DNA of 64,000 bases, from positions 310,001-374,000 of the forward strand of contig NZ_CAHS01000014.1 of the NCBI RefSeq assembly GCF_001050515.1, in the 5' to 3' direction. The first letter of the stretch is position 1. Every line of letters begins with the position of its first letter. The stretch is from Erwinia piriflorinigrans CFBP 5888. Lineage in GTDB: Bacteria; Pseudomonadota; Gammaproteobacteria; Enterobacterales; Enterobacteriaceae. Below the pieces are notes generated by a model, which saw only the letters and a program-made list of their open reading frames with translations, was not told the DNA's origin and did no database searches. Below are positions 20,922 through 30,365 of the stretch, one piece after another. A program made the position numbers and the translations under genes.

Positions 20922-21747
20922 TCCCGCTCTTCAGCGTTTGCTGAAGCAACACTTTCCGGCCGCATCCGCTGCCGCTTCTTTTTTACCACTTGACGGGTTA
21001 AGCGGTTTCAGCCTGAAGGTTTCGCTGGCAGATACCACGTTGCTGGCCCGTCGGCTGGCACACGGGGCGATGATGCCCGGCGTTGACCGCCAGCGTGAGT
21101 ATCGGCTGCTGCGCAAGTTGAGTCGCAGCGGACAGGTGCCGCAGGTTCTTGGATGCAGTCGTGACTGGCTGTTGCTCAGCTGGCAACCGGGTGTCCCTCT
21201 CATGCCGCCGCAGCTGGTGGAGAACTTAGAGCCATTGGTCGGTGAAGTGGTGAAGCTGCACCGTCTGCCGTTGACGGGCTATCGTTTGCAGCTGCTGCCG
21301 CTGCTCATGAGTTACTGGCAGCGTAGCGATGCGCGGCGACGGAATAAGCACTGGCTGAGAGCATTACAACGCTGCCAACGTCTGCGTGAACCCCATCCAT
21401 TACGTCTTGGCGTACTGCACATGGATATTCACAGCGGCAATCTGCTGGCTGACGGCGACAGGCTCAGGCTGATTGACTGGGAGTATGCCGGAGACGGTGA
21501 TGTGGCACTGGAGCTGGCGGCGATGATCGCTGGCAACGGGCTGGATAGCGCACAACAACAGCGGCTGATAGCCTGCTACAGTCGGCTGCAACATATCGAT
21601 GAAGAACGGCTGCACCAGCAGGCGGCACGCTGGCAACCGTGGCTTGAGCTGTTGGCAACCAGCTGGTACGAACTGCGCTGGCAGCAGAGCGGCGAACAAT
21701 ATTTTCATACGCTGGCAGCGGAAGGTTGGCAGCGTGTCACTGGCTAA
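20905..21747 (+). CDS. thiK: thiamine kinase
   Basis: 280 residues from GTG 20905, overlapping lpoB by 17 bases; TTG at 20911 is an alternative start. It has the aminoglycoside phosphotransferase/choline kinase fold: the catalytic loop HMDIHSGNLL and the metal-binding LIDWEYAGDGD. It phosphorylates thiamine to thiamine phosphate in salvage. The position between lpoB and nagZ is as in E. coli (formerly ycfK/ycfN). The start is the uncertain part. Confidence 0.88.
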   Translation: MTLCTDPALQRLLKQHFPAASAAASFLPLDGLSGFSLKVSLADTTLLARRLAHGAMMPGVDRQREYRLLRKLSRSGQVPQVLGCSRDWLLLSWQPGVPLMPPQLVENLEPLVGEVVKLHRLPLTGYRLQLLPLLMSYWQRSDARRRNKHWLRALQRCQRLREPHPLRLGVLHMDIHSGNLLADGDRLRLIDWEYAGDGDVALELAAMIAGNGLDSAQQQRLIACYSRLQHIDEERLHQQAARWQPWLELLATSWYELRWQQSGEQYFHTLAAEGWQRVTG

Positions 21748-21757
21748 GGGGTAAATT

Positions 21758-22798
21758 GTGGGACCGGTAATGTTAGATGTGCTCGGTTGCGAGCTGGATG
21801 CGGAAGAACGCGAAATTTTACAGCACCCGCTAACGGGGGGGCTGATCCTGTTTAGCCGCAACTATCATGACCCGGCGCAGCTGCGTGAGCTGGTACGACA
21901 GATCCGTGCTGCCTCGCGGCATCGGCTGGTGGTGGCGGTGGATCAGGAAGGCGGGCGCGTCCAGCGCTTTCGGGACGGTTTTACCCGGCTACCTGCGATG
22001 CAGGCATTTGCCGCGCTGAACCCATCACCAGAGGCCGAAAAGCTGGCGCAGCAGGCAGGCTGGTTAATGGCATCAGAGATGATTGCGATGGACATTGATA
22101 TCAGTTTTGCTCCGGTACTGGACATTGGTCACGGCAGTGCGGCTATCGGCGAGCGTTCATTTCATGAAGATCCGGCCATCGCGTTGCAGATGGCGCGCTG
22201 CTTTATTCGCGGGATGCATGAAGCCGGCATGAAAACCACCGGTAAGCATTTCCCAGGGCATGGTGCCGTTAGTGCCGATTCGCATAAAGAGACGCCGCGA
22301 GACACACGCAGCGAAGCGGAAATCCGCCGGCATGATATGCCCATTTTTCAGCAGCTTATTGCCGAACAGGCGCTGGACGCGATTATGCCGGCCCATGTCA
22401 TCTATACGGAAGTGGACCCGCGTCCCGCCAGCGGCTCATCGCACTGGTTAAAAACCGTATTGCGTCAGGAGCTGGGTTTTGACGGGGTGATTTTCTCCGA
22501 CGATTTGTCGATGGAGGGCGCAGCGATTATGGGCAGCTACGCCGAGCGTGGGCAGGCGGCGCTGGATGCCGGATGCGATATGATTCTGGTGTGCAACAAC
22601 CGGGAAGGTGCGATAAGCGTATTAGATAACCTGCCAGGGATGGAGGCGGAAAGGGTCGCCAGGCTTTATCACCGTGGAAACTTTACCCGTCAGCAGCTTA
22701 TCGACTCGTCGCGCTGGAAAGAAACCAGCGCTGCCCTGGAGGGTTTACAGGCGCGCTGGCAGAACCACAAAGCCGCTGCGGGCAGCGGATCTTTTTAA
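21758..22798 (+). CDS. nagZ: beta-N-acetylhexosaminidase
   Basis: 346 residues from GTG 21758, giving [20 protein letters not shown], the family N-terminus. Glycoside hydrolase family 3: [11 protein letters not shown] near 63, [16 protein letters not shown] (catalytic His loop) near 163-178 and [11 protein letters not shown] (Asp nucleophile) near 245. It removes GlcNAc from 1,6-anhydromuropeptides in the cytoplasm during wall recycling, complementing NagK at 56142-57053. In E. coli ycfP follows; here it is absent. Confidence 0.95.
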   Translation: MGPVMLDVLGCELDAEEREILQHPLTGGLILFSRNYHDPAQLRELVRQIRAASRHRLVVAVDQEGGRVQRFRDGFTRLPAMQAFAALNPSPEAEKLAQQAGWLMASEMIAMDIDISFAPVLDIGHGSAAIGERSFHEDPAIALQMARCFIRGMHEAGMKTTGKHFPGHGAVSADSHKETPRDTRSEAEIRRHDMPIFQQLIAEQALDAIMPAHVIYTEVDPRPASGSSHWLKTVLRQELGFDGVIFSDDLSMEGAAIMGSYAERGQAALDAGCDMILVCNNREGAISVLDNLPGMEAERVARLYHRGNFTRQQLIDSSRWKETSAALEGLQARWQNHKAAAGSGSF

Positions 22799-23166
22799 AC
22801 ATCATTAACCCGGCAGGACTGGCTAACGCGGTAAATGTTCGCCAGTCCCCCATTGTTGAAAACCTTTATTTGGCATACCGTCAGACACGATGCCCCGCAA
22901 CGCGTGAACCCGCACTCTCATCGACCTTATTTGACTTGTCTTTCTGCCCGGCAAGATCGCACTAAGGCAGATATTTTCACAGGTAATGCACTCCGGCCAA
23001 CGCTGAGTGAGCTGATTAAATTGACTTGGATCAATTTTCGTAGAACAGATGATTTCCCCCGTGCTATTCTGGCTTCAGCTTGCGAATTAATATCGCCAAC
23101 CCTATGTTAATTAAGGTTATTTCATTAACCTTTCATTAACGATTGGTTTACTTTTGAGGGGGTCGT
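22799..23166 (+). other. intergenic region between nagZ and ndh
   Basis: A 368-base gap. The E. coli gene ycfP, normally between nagZ and ndh, is not here. One open frame (22835-23110) is not supported by any ribosome-binding site or recognisable protein. The useful content is the ndh upstream region with an FNR-type box at 23021-23034. A repeat of AACCTTTCATTAA-like AT-rich sequence lies near the start codon. Confidence 0.6.
23021..23034 (+). promoter_or_regulatory. FNR box upstream of ndh
   Basis: TTGAC-TTGG-ATCAA matches the FNR consensus TTGAT-N4-ATCAA at nine of ten positions. FNR represses ndh without oxygen in E. coli. The box lies about 133 bases before the start codon. Confidence 0.65.
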
Positions 23167-24471
23167 TTGACAACACCTATGAAAAAAATTGTTATTGTCG
23201 GCGGAGGTGCCGGAGGTCTGGAGCTGGCTACTCAGCTGGGGCACAAGCTGGGGCGTAAGAAGAAAGCCCAGATCACGCTGGTGGATCGTAACCACAGTCA
23301 TCTGTGGAAGCCATTACTTCACGAGGTGGCAACGGGTTCACTGGATGAAGGGATTGATGGCCTGAGTTATCTGGCGCATGCCCACAAGCACGGTTTCAGC
23401 TTCCAACTTGGCACACTGACCCAACTCGATCGCGAGAATAACCGACTTCAGCTGGCTGAAATTGTCGATGCACAGGGCGAAACGCTGGTTCCTCAACGCG
23501 AGCTGGAGTATGACACGCTGGTGATGGCGCTGGGCAGCACTTCCAATGACTTTGGTACGCCGGGAGTGAAGGATAACTGTATTTTCCTTGATAACCCGCA
23601 TCAGGCGCGCCGCTTCCACAATGAAATACTTAACCTGTTCCTGAAATTCTCCGCCAGTGAGGGCAAGCAGGAAAAGGTGAATATCGCCATTGTGGGTGGG
23701 GGAGCAACCGGCGTTGAGCTGTCGGCAGAACTGCATAACGCAGTAAAACAGCTGCACAGCTATGGCTACAAAGGGTTGGATAGTCAGGCCCTGAACGTGA
23801 CGCTGGTCGAAGCCGGTGAGCGTATTCTTCCCGCATTACCGCCACGCATCTCCGGTGCGGCGCACAGTGAACTGACTAAAATCGGCGTGCGGGTGCTGAC
23901 GCAGACGATGGTCACCAGCGCAGAGAAAAAAGGTCTGCATACCAAGTCCGGTGAGTTTATCGATGCCGACCTGATGGTGTGGGCTGCGGGCATTAAGGCT
24001 CCTGACTTTATGAAAGAGATCGGCGGTCTGGAAACTAACCGTATCAATCAGCTGGTGGTTGAACCTACGTTACAGACCACGCGAGACCCGAATATTTATG
24101 CCATAGGCGACTGCGCTGCCTGCGCGCTGCCGTCAGGCGGTTTTGTTCCACCGCGTGCGCAGTCTGCACATCAGATGGCATCACGCGTGTTGGCGAACAT
24201 ACTGGCCGAGATGAAAGGGCAGGTTCAAAAGCCGTATGTTTATAAAGATCACGGCTCTTTGGTTTCATTGTCCCGTTTCAGCACCGTGGGAAGTCTGATG
24301 GGTAACCTGATGCGCGGTTCGATGATGGTAGAAGGGCGTATTGCGCGACTGGTCTATATCTCGCTGTACCGCATGCACCAAATTGCCCTGCACGGCTATT
24401 TCAAGACCGGATTAATGATGCTGGTTGGCAGTATTAACCGGGTGATCCGCCCGCGTCTGAAGCTACATTAA
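23167..24471 (+). CDS. ndh: NADH:ubiquinone reductase (non-electrogenic), NDH-2
   Basis: 434 residues, the E. coli length. The FAD-binding Rossmann motif is [10 protein letters not shown] (about 11-20), the NADH-binding motif is [15 protein letters not shown] (about 175-190), and the second FAD motif is YAIGDCAAC (about 314-322). The C-terminal amphipathic part anchors it to the inner membrane. It transfers electrons from NADH to ubiquinone without pumping protons. The start is TTG at 23167 after GAGGGGGTCG, giving [17 protein letters not shown]. Confidence 0.96.
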   Translation: MTTPMKKIVIVGGGAGGLELATQLGHKLGRKKKAQITLVDRNHSHLWKPLLHEVATGSLDEGIDGLSYLAHAHKHGFSFQLGTLTQLDRENNRLQLAEIVDAQGETLVPQRELEYDTLVMALGSTSNDFGTPGVKDNCIFLDNPHQARRFHNEILNLFLKFSASEGKQEKVNIAIVGGGATGVELSAELHNAVKQLHSYGYKGLDSQALNVTLVEAGERILPALPPRISGAAHSELTKIGVRVLTQTMVTSAEKKGLHTKSGEFIDADLMVWAAGIKAPDFMKEIGGLETNRINQLVVEPTLQTTRDPNIYAIGDCAACALPSGGFVPPRAQSAHQMASRVLANILAEMKGQVQKPYVYKDHGSLVSLSRFSTVGSLMGNLMRGSMMVEGRIARLVYISLYRMHQIALHGYFKTGLMMLVGSINRVIRPRLKLH

Positions 24472-24507
24472 TCTTTTGCCGCCTGCGGTATCAGTCATAC
24501 CGGATAA

Positions 24508-24546
24508 AACGGCTTATTGCTTGAAGCAATAAGCCGTTGTTTATAT
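24508..24546 (+). terminator. terminator after ndh
   Basis: A 15-bp perfect inverted repeat, AACGGCTTATTGCTT and its complement, separated by one base. It is followed by GTTTATAT, about 37 bases after ndh. Confidence 0.75.
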
Positions 24547-24758
24547 ATTAACCACTCCGCATTGCTAAGAACACTCTTAAATTATTGATCTTAATAAAGT
24601 GCCAGCGCTTTTTCTCCAAAAGTCTTATAGTCACATTCCCTTACCCGGTGCAAAATTCACTTAAATACCACGGCGCGGCGCGCACACCTGGTATGCCATA
24701 GCTGCCACTGAATGGCTTCAGGCAAGAATGCGCGGTAAATCTGTCAGGAGGTTTTCCT

Positions 24759-25298
24759 GTGAATAAATCAATGTTAGCGGGTGTAGGCATCGGTGTGGCG
24801 GCAGCATTGGGCGTTGCCGCCGTTGCCAGCATGAATGTGTTCAACAGCACACCACAGTATGCGCAGGTGCTTTCAGCGACTGAAATTAAGCAAACGTTGA
24901 AGAATCCACGTCAGGAGTGTCGCAACGTCACGCTCACCCATCGTCGCCCGGTACAGGATGAAAACCGTATCGCTGGCTCGGTATTAGGTGCGGTGGCAGG
25001 GGGCGTACTGGGCCACCAGTTTGGCGGAGGGCGCGGTCGTGATGTGGCTACGGTAGCGGGAGCGCTAGCCGGCGGGTACGGCGGTAACCAGGCGCAGGGC
25101 GCTTTGCAACAGCGGGATACTTACACCACCACTGAACAGCGTTGCAAAACCGTGTATGAGAAGCAGGAAAAAAGGCTGGGATATGACGTGACCTATAAGA
25201 TTGGCGATCAGCAGGGCAAAATCCGTATGGATAACGATCCCGGTACGCGCATCCCACTCGACGGCAACGGTCAGCTCATACTGAGCGATAAAACCTGA
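24759..25298 (+). CDS. ycfJ: YcfJ, glycine-zipper 2TM-domain envelope protein
   Basis: 179 residues from GTG 24759 with a strong AGGAGG site. The N-terminus (MNKSMLAGVGIGVAAALGVAAVASMNVF) is a membrane anchor or uncleaved signal. A Gly-zipper segment (about 70-115: GSVLGAVAGGVLGHQFGGG, then AGALAGGYGGNQ) is the Pfam glycine-zipper 2TM domain. It contains two conserved Cys near 54 and 129. It is close to E. coli YcfJ, an envelope protein of unknown function. Confidence 0.9.
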   Translation: MNKSMLAGVGIGVAAALGVAAVASMNVFNSTPQYAQVLSATEIKQTLKNPRQECRNVTLTHRRPVQDENRIAGSVLGAVAGGVLGHQFGGGRGRDVATVAGALAGGYGGNQAQGALQQRDTYTTTEQRCKTVYEKQEKRLGYDVTYKIGDQQGKIRMDNDPGTRIPLDGNGQLILSDKT

Positions 25299-25401
25299 AC
25301 GCATAATCAGGTCGGAAAATAACATCTCGACAAGGTCAACGCTGTGGAACTTGTCTGGTGCGCTAAGATGGCTAATTTCAGGTTTTTTACATTTTATATA
25401 G

Positions 25402-25435
25402 AAAAGGGGCATGTGATGAACATGCCCCTTTTTAC
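25402..25435. terminator. bidirectional terminator between ycfJ and mfd
   Basis: AAAAGGGGCATGT-GATGA-ACATGCCCCTTTTT gives a stem with A-run and T-run on opposite sides. It can therefore stop both convergent genes. Confidence 0.9.
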
Positions 25436-25468
25436 ATCAGTCACAGCAGCGGCCCCACGGTCAGCCGG

Positions 25469-28400
25469 TTATGCGCTGGCGTTATCTACCATCCTGTTCA
25501 TAAACTCACTCACCCATTTTATGCGCACTTTGCGTTCAGAGAGGTCGCGTATAAAGCGGATGCGCGTTGGCCCATCAAGACGCCAGTGCTGCGGTTCCTG
25601 CTGTAAAAGGCCGATCAGCCACGCGGGATCAACCTTGTTTTTTTCAGAAAACTCGACAAAGCCGCCTTTCTCACTGGCTTCGACTTTACGCACGCCCAGC
25701 TTTATCGCCGCCAGACGCAGCGCGGCAATGTCCAGCAGGTTGCGCGCCGCATCCGGCAACAATCCGAAACGGTCAATCAGCTCCACTTTCAGGTCGTCCA
25801 GATCGCCGCTCTGCCCGGCGCTGGCAATGCGTTTATAGAACGACAGGCGAGTATTGACGTCCGGGATGAAATCATCCGGCAACAGCGACGGCATACGCAG
25901 CTCAATGTCGGTCTGACTGCTGGTCAGGTCCTCCAGTGAAGGCTCGCGACCTTCCTTCAATGCATCAACGGCGTTTTCCAACAGCTCCATATAAAGCGAA
26001 AAGCCGATGGTTTCCATCTGGCCGCTCTGGCCATCACCGAGTAATTCACCGGCACCACGGATTTCCAGATCGTGCGTGGCGAGTGCGAATCCAGCCCCCA
26101 GATCCTCCAGCGAGGCTATCGCCTCCAGACGTTTATGCGCATCGGTCGTCATGGCTTTAGGATGTGGGGTCAGCAGCCAGGCATAGGCCTGGTGATGAGA
26201 ACGCCCGACGCGCCCACGTAACTGATGCAGCTGGGCCAGTCCGAAGCGATCGGCGCGCTCAATAATGATGGTGTTAGCGGTCGGAATATCAATCCCTGTT
26301 TCGATGATGGTGGTACATACCAGTACGTTGAAGCGCTGATGGTGGAAATCATTCATCACCCGTTCCAGCTCACGCTCGCGCATCTGACCATGACCGATAG
26401 CCACCCGGGCTTCCGGCACCAGTTCGGACAGCCGTTGTGCGGCTTTCTCGATATTTTCCACATCGTTATACAGATAGTAAACCTGTCCGCCGCGCAGGAC
26501 TTCACGCAGGATCGCCTCGCGCACCGCCAGGTCATCGTATTCGCGTACGAACGTTTTCACCGCCAGTCGGCGCGCCGGAGGCGTGGCAATGATCGACAGA
26601 TCGCGCATTCCGCTCATCGCCATATTCAGCGTGCGCGGGATGGGGGTGGCGGTCAGGGTTAAAATATCAACGTCTGCACGCATCGCCTTGATGCGCTCTT
26701 TATGGCGTACGCCAAAACGATGCTCTTCATCGACAATCAGCAGGCCAAGATCGCGCCATTTAATTCCGTTTTGTAACAGCTTATGGGTGCCAATCAGAAT
26801 ATCGACCTTGCCTTCCTCTGCGTCTGCCAGCACCTGTGCCTGCTCTTTCGCCGTGCGGAAGCGTGACATCATCTCAATGCGTATCGGCCAGTTGGCAAAG
26901 CGATCGCGGAAGTTGTCGTAATGTTGCTGCGCCAGCAGGGTGGTTGGCACCAGCACCGCTACCTGCTTATGGTTTTCCACCGCGAGGAAAGCGGCACGCA
27001 TGGCGACTTCGGTTTTACCAAAACCGACGTCGCCACAAACCAGGCGATCCATCGCCAGCGGCTGGCACATATCGCTCAGAACGGCATTGATCGCCTGTGC
27101 CTGGTCGACGGTGGTTTCGAACGGGAAACTTTCGCAGAACAGCTGATACTGTTGTTTATCATGTTTAAAGGCAAAGCCGGTTTTCGCCGCGCGCTGCGCA
27201 TAGATGTCCAGCAGCTCTGCAGCCACGTCGCGCACTTTTTCAGCGGCTTTCTGCCGCGCACGGGACCAGGCATCACTGCCCAGCTTATGCAGCGGGGCGT
27301 TCTCTTCCGCTCCCCCGGCATAGCGGCTGATCAGATGCAGTGACGATACCGGTACGTACAGTTTTGCATCCCCGGCGTAGGCCAGCATCAAATATTCCGC
27401 CTGAATACCGCCGGTTTCCAACGTGGTCAGGCCAATGTAGCGTCCAACGCCATGTTCCAGATGCACGACCGGCTGACCGGGGTGAAGCTCCGCAAGGTTA
27501 CGGATCAACACATCCGGGTTAATGGTGCGGCGGCTGTCCTGGCGTCGACGGCTGACTCGCTCGCCCAGCAGATCGCTTTCACAGATCAGTGCACGATTGC
27601 GCAAACCATCAATAAAACCATGTTCGCTGGCGCCGATTAACAGATAGTGCCCCGGCTCGTGCGCCTGCGGCAGAGAGTGGATTGCGTCCGGCTTAAGCTT
27701 AATGCGCGCCAACAGTTCCTGTAAGGTTTCCCGGCGGCCTTCACTTTCCACCGAAAACACCACCGGGCCGCTGAAGGATTCGAGAAATTGGCGTAGCGCA
27801 TCCAGCGGTGCTTTCGCCTGAGCCTGTACGGCCAGGCTGGGCAACGCCGCATAATCCAGGTTGGTATTGCCGCTCTTCACGGGCAGCAGCTCGGTTTTGA
27901 GCCGTATGCGCGGCCACTGTTTCAGTTCACTGAACAGCTCATCGCTGCGTAACCACAAAGATGCAGGAGGCAATAGCGGGCGCATGGGATCGACACGGCG
28001 ATTTTCATAACGCGCGTTTACATCCTGCCAGAAACGCTCGGCGCTCGCTTCCAAATCGCCTGAAATCACCAACAGGGTATTGGCGGGCAGGTAGCTGAAC
28101 AGTGGCAGTAAGGGTTGTTCAAAAAACAGCGGTTGCCAGTACTCAATTCCGGCAGGCAGTGTGCCTTTACTTACCTGTTGGTAGATATGTTCAGCCTCAC
28201 GGCGCACGTCAAAATGTTCACGCCACTGGCTACGAAACAGCTCGATGGCGTTTTTATCGGTTGGAAACTCATGGGCCGGCAGCAGGTTAATCGCCGCCAC
28301 TTCCTCCAGAGTGCGCTGGCTGTCGATGTCGAACAGGCGCAGACTGTCGATCTCATCATCGAAAAAGTCGATGCGGTAAGGACGTTCGCTGCCCATAGGA

Positions 28401-28915
28401 TAAAGATCGAGTAACGCGCCACGGGTGGCGAATTCGCCGTGTTCCATCACCTGATCGACGCTGCGGTAGCCCGCCTGTTCAAGCTGGGCTCGCAGCGTGT
28501 CACGCGACAGTCTCTGCCCTTTCTGCATCACCAGCGCGTGACCGTGCAGAAAATTGTGTGGGCAAACGCGCTGCATTAACGTATTGACCGGCAGTATCAA
28601 AATGCCGGCAGCCAGCGTGGGAAGCTGATAGAGGGTAGAAAGTCGGGAGGAGATGATCTCCTGGTGCGGTGAGAAGCTGTCGAAGGGCAGGGTTTCCCAA
28701 TCTGCCAACGCCATGACCGGTTGGTCGGTAAACTGTTTGATTTCATCCTGAAGGCGCAGCGCATTTTGCATATCTTGTGCAATCAGCATAACCGGGCCGT
28801 GATGTCGTTCAGCTATTTCGGCACATTCAACGGCGCAGGCCGCGCCGGTCAGTTGGCCCAGCTGGCGCTGGTCACCTGCTCTCGACGGCAGGTCATAACG
28901 GTAGATTTCTGGCAT
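25469..28915 (-). CDS. mfd: transcription-repair coupling factor
   Basis: 1148 residues, the family's usual length. An N-terminal UvrB-like module binds UvrA. The RNA polymerase interaction domain begins near 480 (HLEHGVGRYIGL). The RecG-like translocase follows, with Walker A GDVGFGKTEVA and the DEEH box. RGRVGRSHHQAYAWLL lies in motif VI, and a C-terminal TRG/D7 region closes the protein. Mfd removes stalled RNA polymerase from DNA damage and recruits UvrABC. In E. coli the genes lying between ycfJ and mfd (the bhsA-ldtC region) are missing here. Confidence 0.97.
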   Translation of the reverse strand: MPEIYRYDLPSRAGDQRQLGQLTGAACAVECAEIAERHHGPVMLIAQDMQNALRLQDEIKQFTDQPVMALADWETLPFDSFSPHQEIISSRLSTLYQLPTLAAGILILPVNTLMQRVCPHNFLHGHALVMQKGQRLSRDTLRAQLEQAGYRSVDQVMEHGEFATRGALLDLYPMGSERPYRIDFFDDEIDSLRLFDIDSQRTLEEVAAINLLPAHEFPTDKNAIELFRSQWREHFDVRREAEHIYQQVSKGTLPAGIEYWQPLFFEQPLLPLFSYLPANTLLVISGDLEASAERFWQDVNARYENRRVDPMRPLLPPASLWLRSDELFSELKQWPRIRLKTELLPVKSGNTNLDYAALPSLAVQAQAKAPLDALRQFLESFSGPVVFSVESEGRRETLQELLARIKLKPDAIHSLPQAHEPGHYLLIGASEHGFIDGLRNRALICESDLLGERVSRRRQDSRRTINPDVLIRNLAELHPGQPVVHLEHGVGRYIGLTTLETGGIQAEYLMLAYAGDAKLYVPVSSLHLISRYAGGAEENAPLHKLGSDAWSRARQKAAEKVRDVAAELLDIYAQRAAKTGFAFKHDKQQYQLFCESFPFETTVDQAQAINAVLSDMCQPLAMDRLVCGDVGFGKTEVAMRAAFLAVENHKQVAVLVPTTLLAQQHYDNFRDRFANWPIRIEMMSRFRTAKEQAQVLADAEEGKVDILIGTHKLLQNGIKWRDLGLLIVDEEHRFGVRHKERIKAMRADVDILTLTATPIPRTLNMAMSGMRDLSIIATPPARRLAVKTFVREYDDLAVREAILREVLRGGQVYYLYNDVENIEKAAQRLSELVPEARVAIGHGQMRERELERVMNDFHHQRFNVLVCTTIIETGIDIPTANTIIIERADRFGLAQLHQLRGRVGRSHHQAYAWLLTPHPKAMTTDAHKRLEAIASLEDLGAGFALATHDLEIRGAGELLGDGQSGQMETIGFSLYMELLENAVDALKEGREPSLEDLTSSQTDIELRMPSLLPDDFIPDVNTRLSFYKRIASAGQSGDLDDLKVELIDRFGLLPDAARNLLDIAALRLAAIKLGVRKVEASEKGGFVEFSEKNKVDPAWLIGLLQQEPQHWRLDGPTRIRFIRDLSERKVRIKWVSEFMNRMVDNASA

Positions 28916-29054
28916 AGTCAGTTAAACAGTCTCTTCGCAAAATGGGTATCGGTACCCCCGGCGTGCCGACGGTTCCGATTCAGCTAACAGAAGTATACCC
29001 GTATTTTACGGGGAGTTGAGGCTACAATCCGTCTCAATGTGCAGAGTTGATCAT

Positions 29055-29090
29055 AAAGCCGTGCGCAGAGACCGACTGCGTAACGGCTTT
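29055..29090 (-). terminator. hairpin at the end of the mpgP-gpgS operon
   Basis: On the minus strand AAAGCCGT and ACGGCTTT enclose an inner CGCAG/CTGCG stem, about 27 bases after the gpgS stop. There is no long T-run outside the stem, so termination strength is uncertain. Confidence 0.5.
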
Positions 29091-29116
29091 ACGGGTACGA
29101 CTTTTAATACAGCCGG

Positions 29117-30337
29117 TCAGACGTCTCCGCTATTATCGTCTTCCACCGCCTGATAGATACGTTGCAAAATGTCGGGAAAGGCTGACTGCACCCGGCTCCA
29201 GCTCGGAATAAAAGGTTTTTCATTTGGCCGCTCAATAAATGACTGCCCGGCATCAAGAATGGCCTGGGTAAACATTTCAACCGCAGCTTCCTCAATGTGC
29301 TGATCGAATTTCAAACCATTCATCGTCGCCTCATGGTTATAAATTTCCATCATATCCAACGCATTACGATAATAGGTCGCTTTGAGAATGCGGAACGAGT
29401 CGCTGGTGATATTCACCCCCATGGTTGCCATTTTGCGCAGCAGTGACTGCACAATGTCGTTGCTCATGCGCAGTAATCCACCTGTACCGTCCTGTTCTGC
29501 CAGCGGTTGGTGTTTATGATCATAATTATCGGCGATTTCCACCTGGCAACTCTGACGAGTGGTGTAGTTACGGTATATTTCCGACAAAACCCCGATCTCA
29601 AGTCCCCAGTCGCCGGGAATTTTGATCCCGTTAAGGACATGGGTGCGCATAGCAAATTCCCCGGAGAGCGGATAACGGAAGCTGGACAGATATTCGAGGT
29701 AGTCGGAATGACCATAAACCTGCTGCAACGAGCGCAGCAAAGGCCCGACCAACAATCGGCCGACTCGTCCGTTTAGCTTGTTATCCGCTACGCGCGCATA
29801 GAAACCTTTGCAGAACTCATACTGGAAGCTGGGATTGGCCAGCGGATAGAGCAGTCGGGCCAGCATGCCGCGTTCGTAGGTGACAATGTCACAGTCATGT
29901 AGCGCGACACAGTTCGATTTGTCGGACGCGAGCGTATAGCCGGAGCAAAACCAGACGTTGCGGCCTTTACCCGGTTGCGTGGGGGATAGCCCCTCTTTAT
30001 CCAGTTCGGCGTCCAGCGCCTTCAGGCGCGGGCCATCATTCCACAAAATACGATGGCGCTGCGGCAGCCGGGAGAAAAACTCACGGGCGTATAAAAATTG
30101 ATCCCGGTCGGCGCGATCCAGGCCAATAACAATTTCAGCCAGATACGGCACCTTAGCCAATTCGTCCACAATATGGCCAAGCGCAGGACCTTCCAGTTCT
30201 GAAAACAGCGAAGGTAAAATCAATCCCATTTTGCGTTTGCGTGAGAAACGAACCAGCTCTTTTTCCAGCGACTCAACGGAGCGTCCGGTCAGATTATGAA
30301 AATTAGTGATAACACCATTCTGATAGAAATCGCTCAT
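29117..30337 (-). CDS. gpgS: glucosyl-3-phosphoglycerate synthase (GT81 family)
   Basis: 406 residues. The retaining glycosyltransferase fold shows a nucleotide-sugar metal site HDCDIVTY with Asp148-Cys-Asp150, preceded by GKGRNVWFCSGYTLAS. The later H-containing region around DNYDHKHQPL is also family-like. GpgS transfers glucose from a nucleotide sugar to 3-phosphoglycerate. The product is dephosphorylated by the phosphatase encoded 28 bases upstream in the same operon, giving glucosylglycerate, an osmolyte known from Dickeya (Erwinia) chrysanthemi and other bacteria. E. coli K-12 lacks this gene. The sugar donor specificity (glucose versus mannose) is inferred. Confidence 0.85.
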   Translation of the reverse strand: MSDFYQNGVITNFHNLTGRSVESLEKELVRFSRKRKMGLILPSLFSELEGPALGHIVDELAKVPYLAEIVIGLDRADRDQFLYAREFFSRLPQRHRILWNDGPRLKALDAELDKEGLSPTQPGKGRNVWFCSGYTLASDKSNCVALHDCDIVTYERGMLARLLYPLANPSFQYEFCKGFYARVADNKLNGRVGRLLVGPLLRSLQQVYGHSDYLEYLSSFRYPLSGEFAMRTHVLNGIKIPGDWGLEIGVLSEIYRNYTTRQSCQVEIADNYDHKHQPLAEQDGTGGLLRMSNDIVQSLLRKMATMGVNITSDSFRILKATYYRNALDMMEIYNHEATMNGLKFDQHIEEAAVEMFTQAILDAGQSFIERPNEKPFIPSWSRVQSAFPDILQRIYQAVEDDNSGDV

Positions 30338-30365
30338 CGTCTTCCCCTAATAAGGTCATTTCAGC

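Noticed and set aside
22835-23110. 91-codon frame between nagZ and ndh, considered as a ycfP remnant
   Set aside because: The translation has no resemblance to YcfP, no ribosome-binding site, and overlaps the ndh control region.
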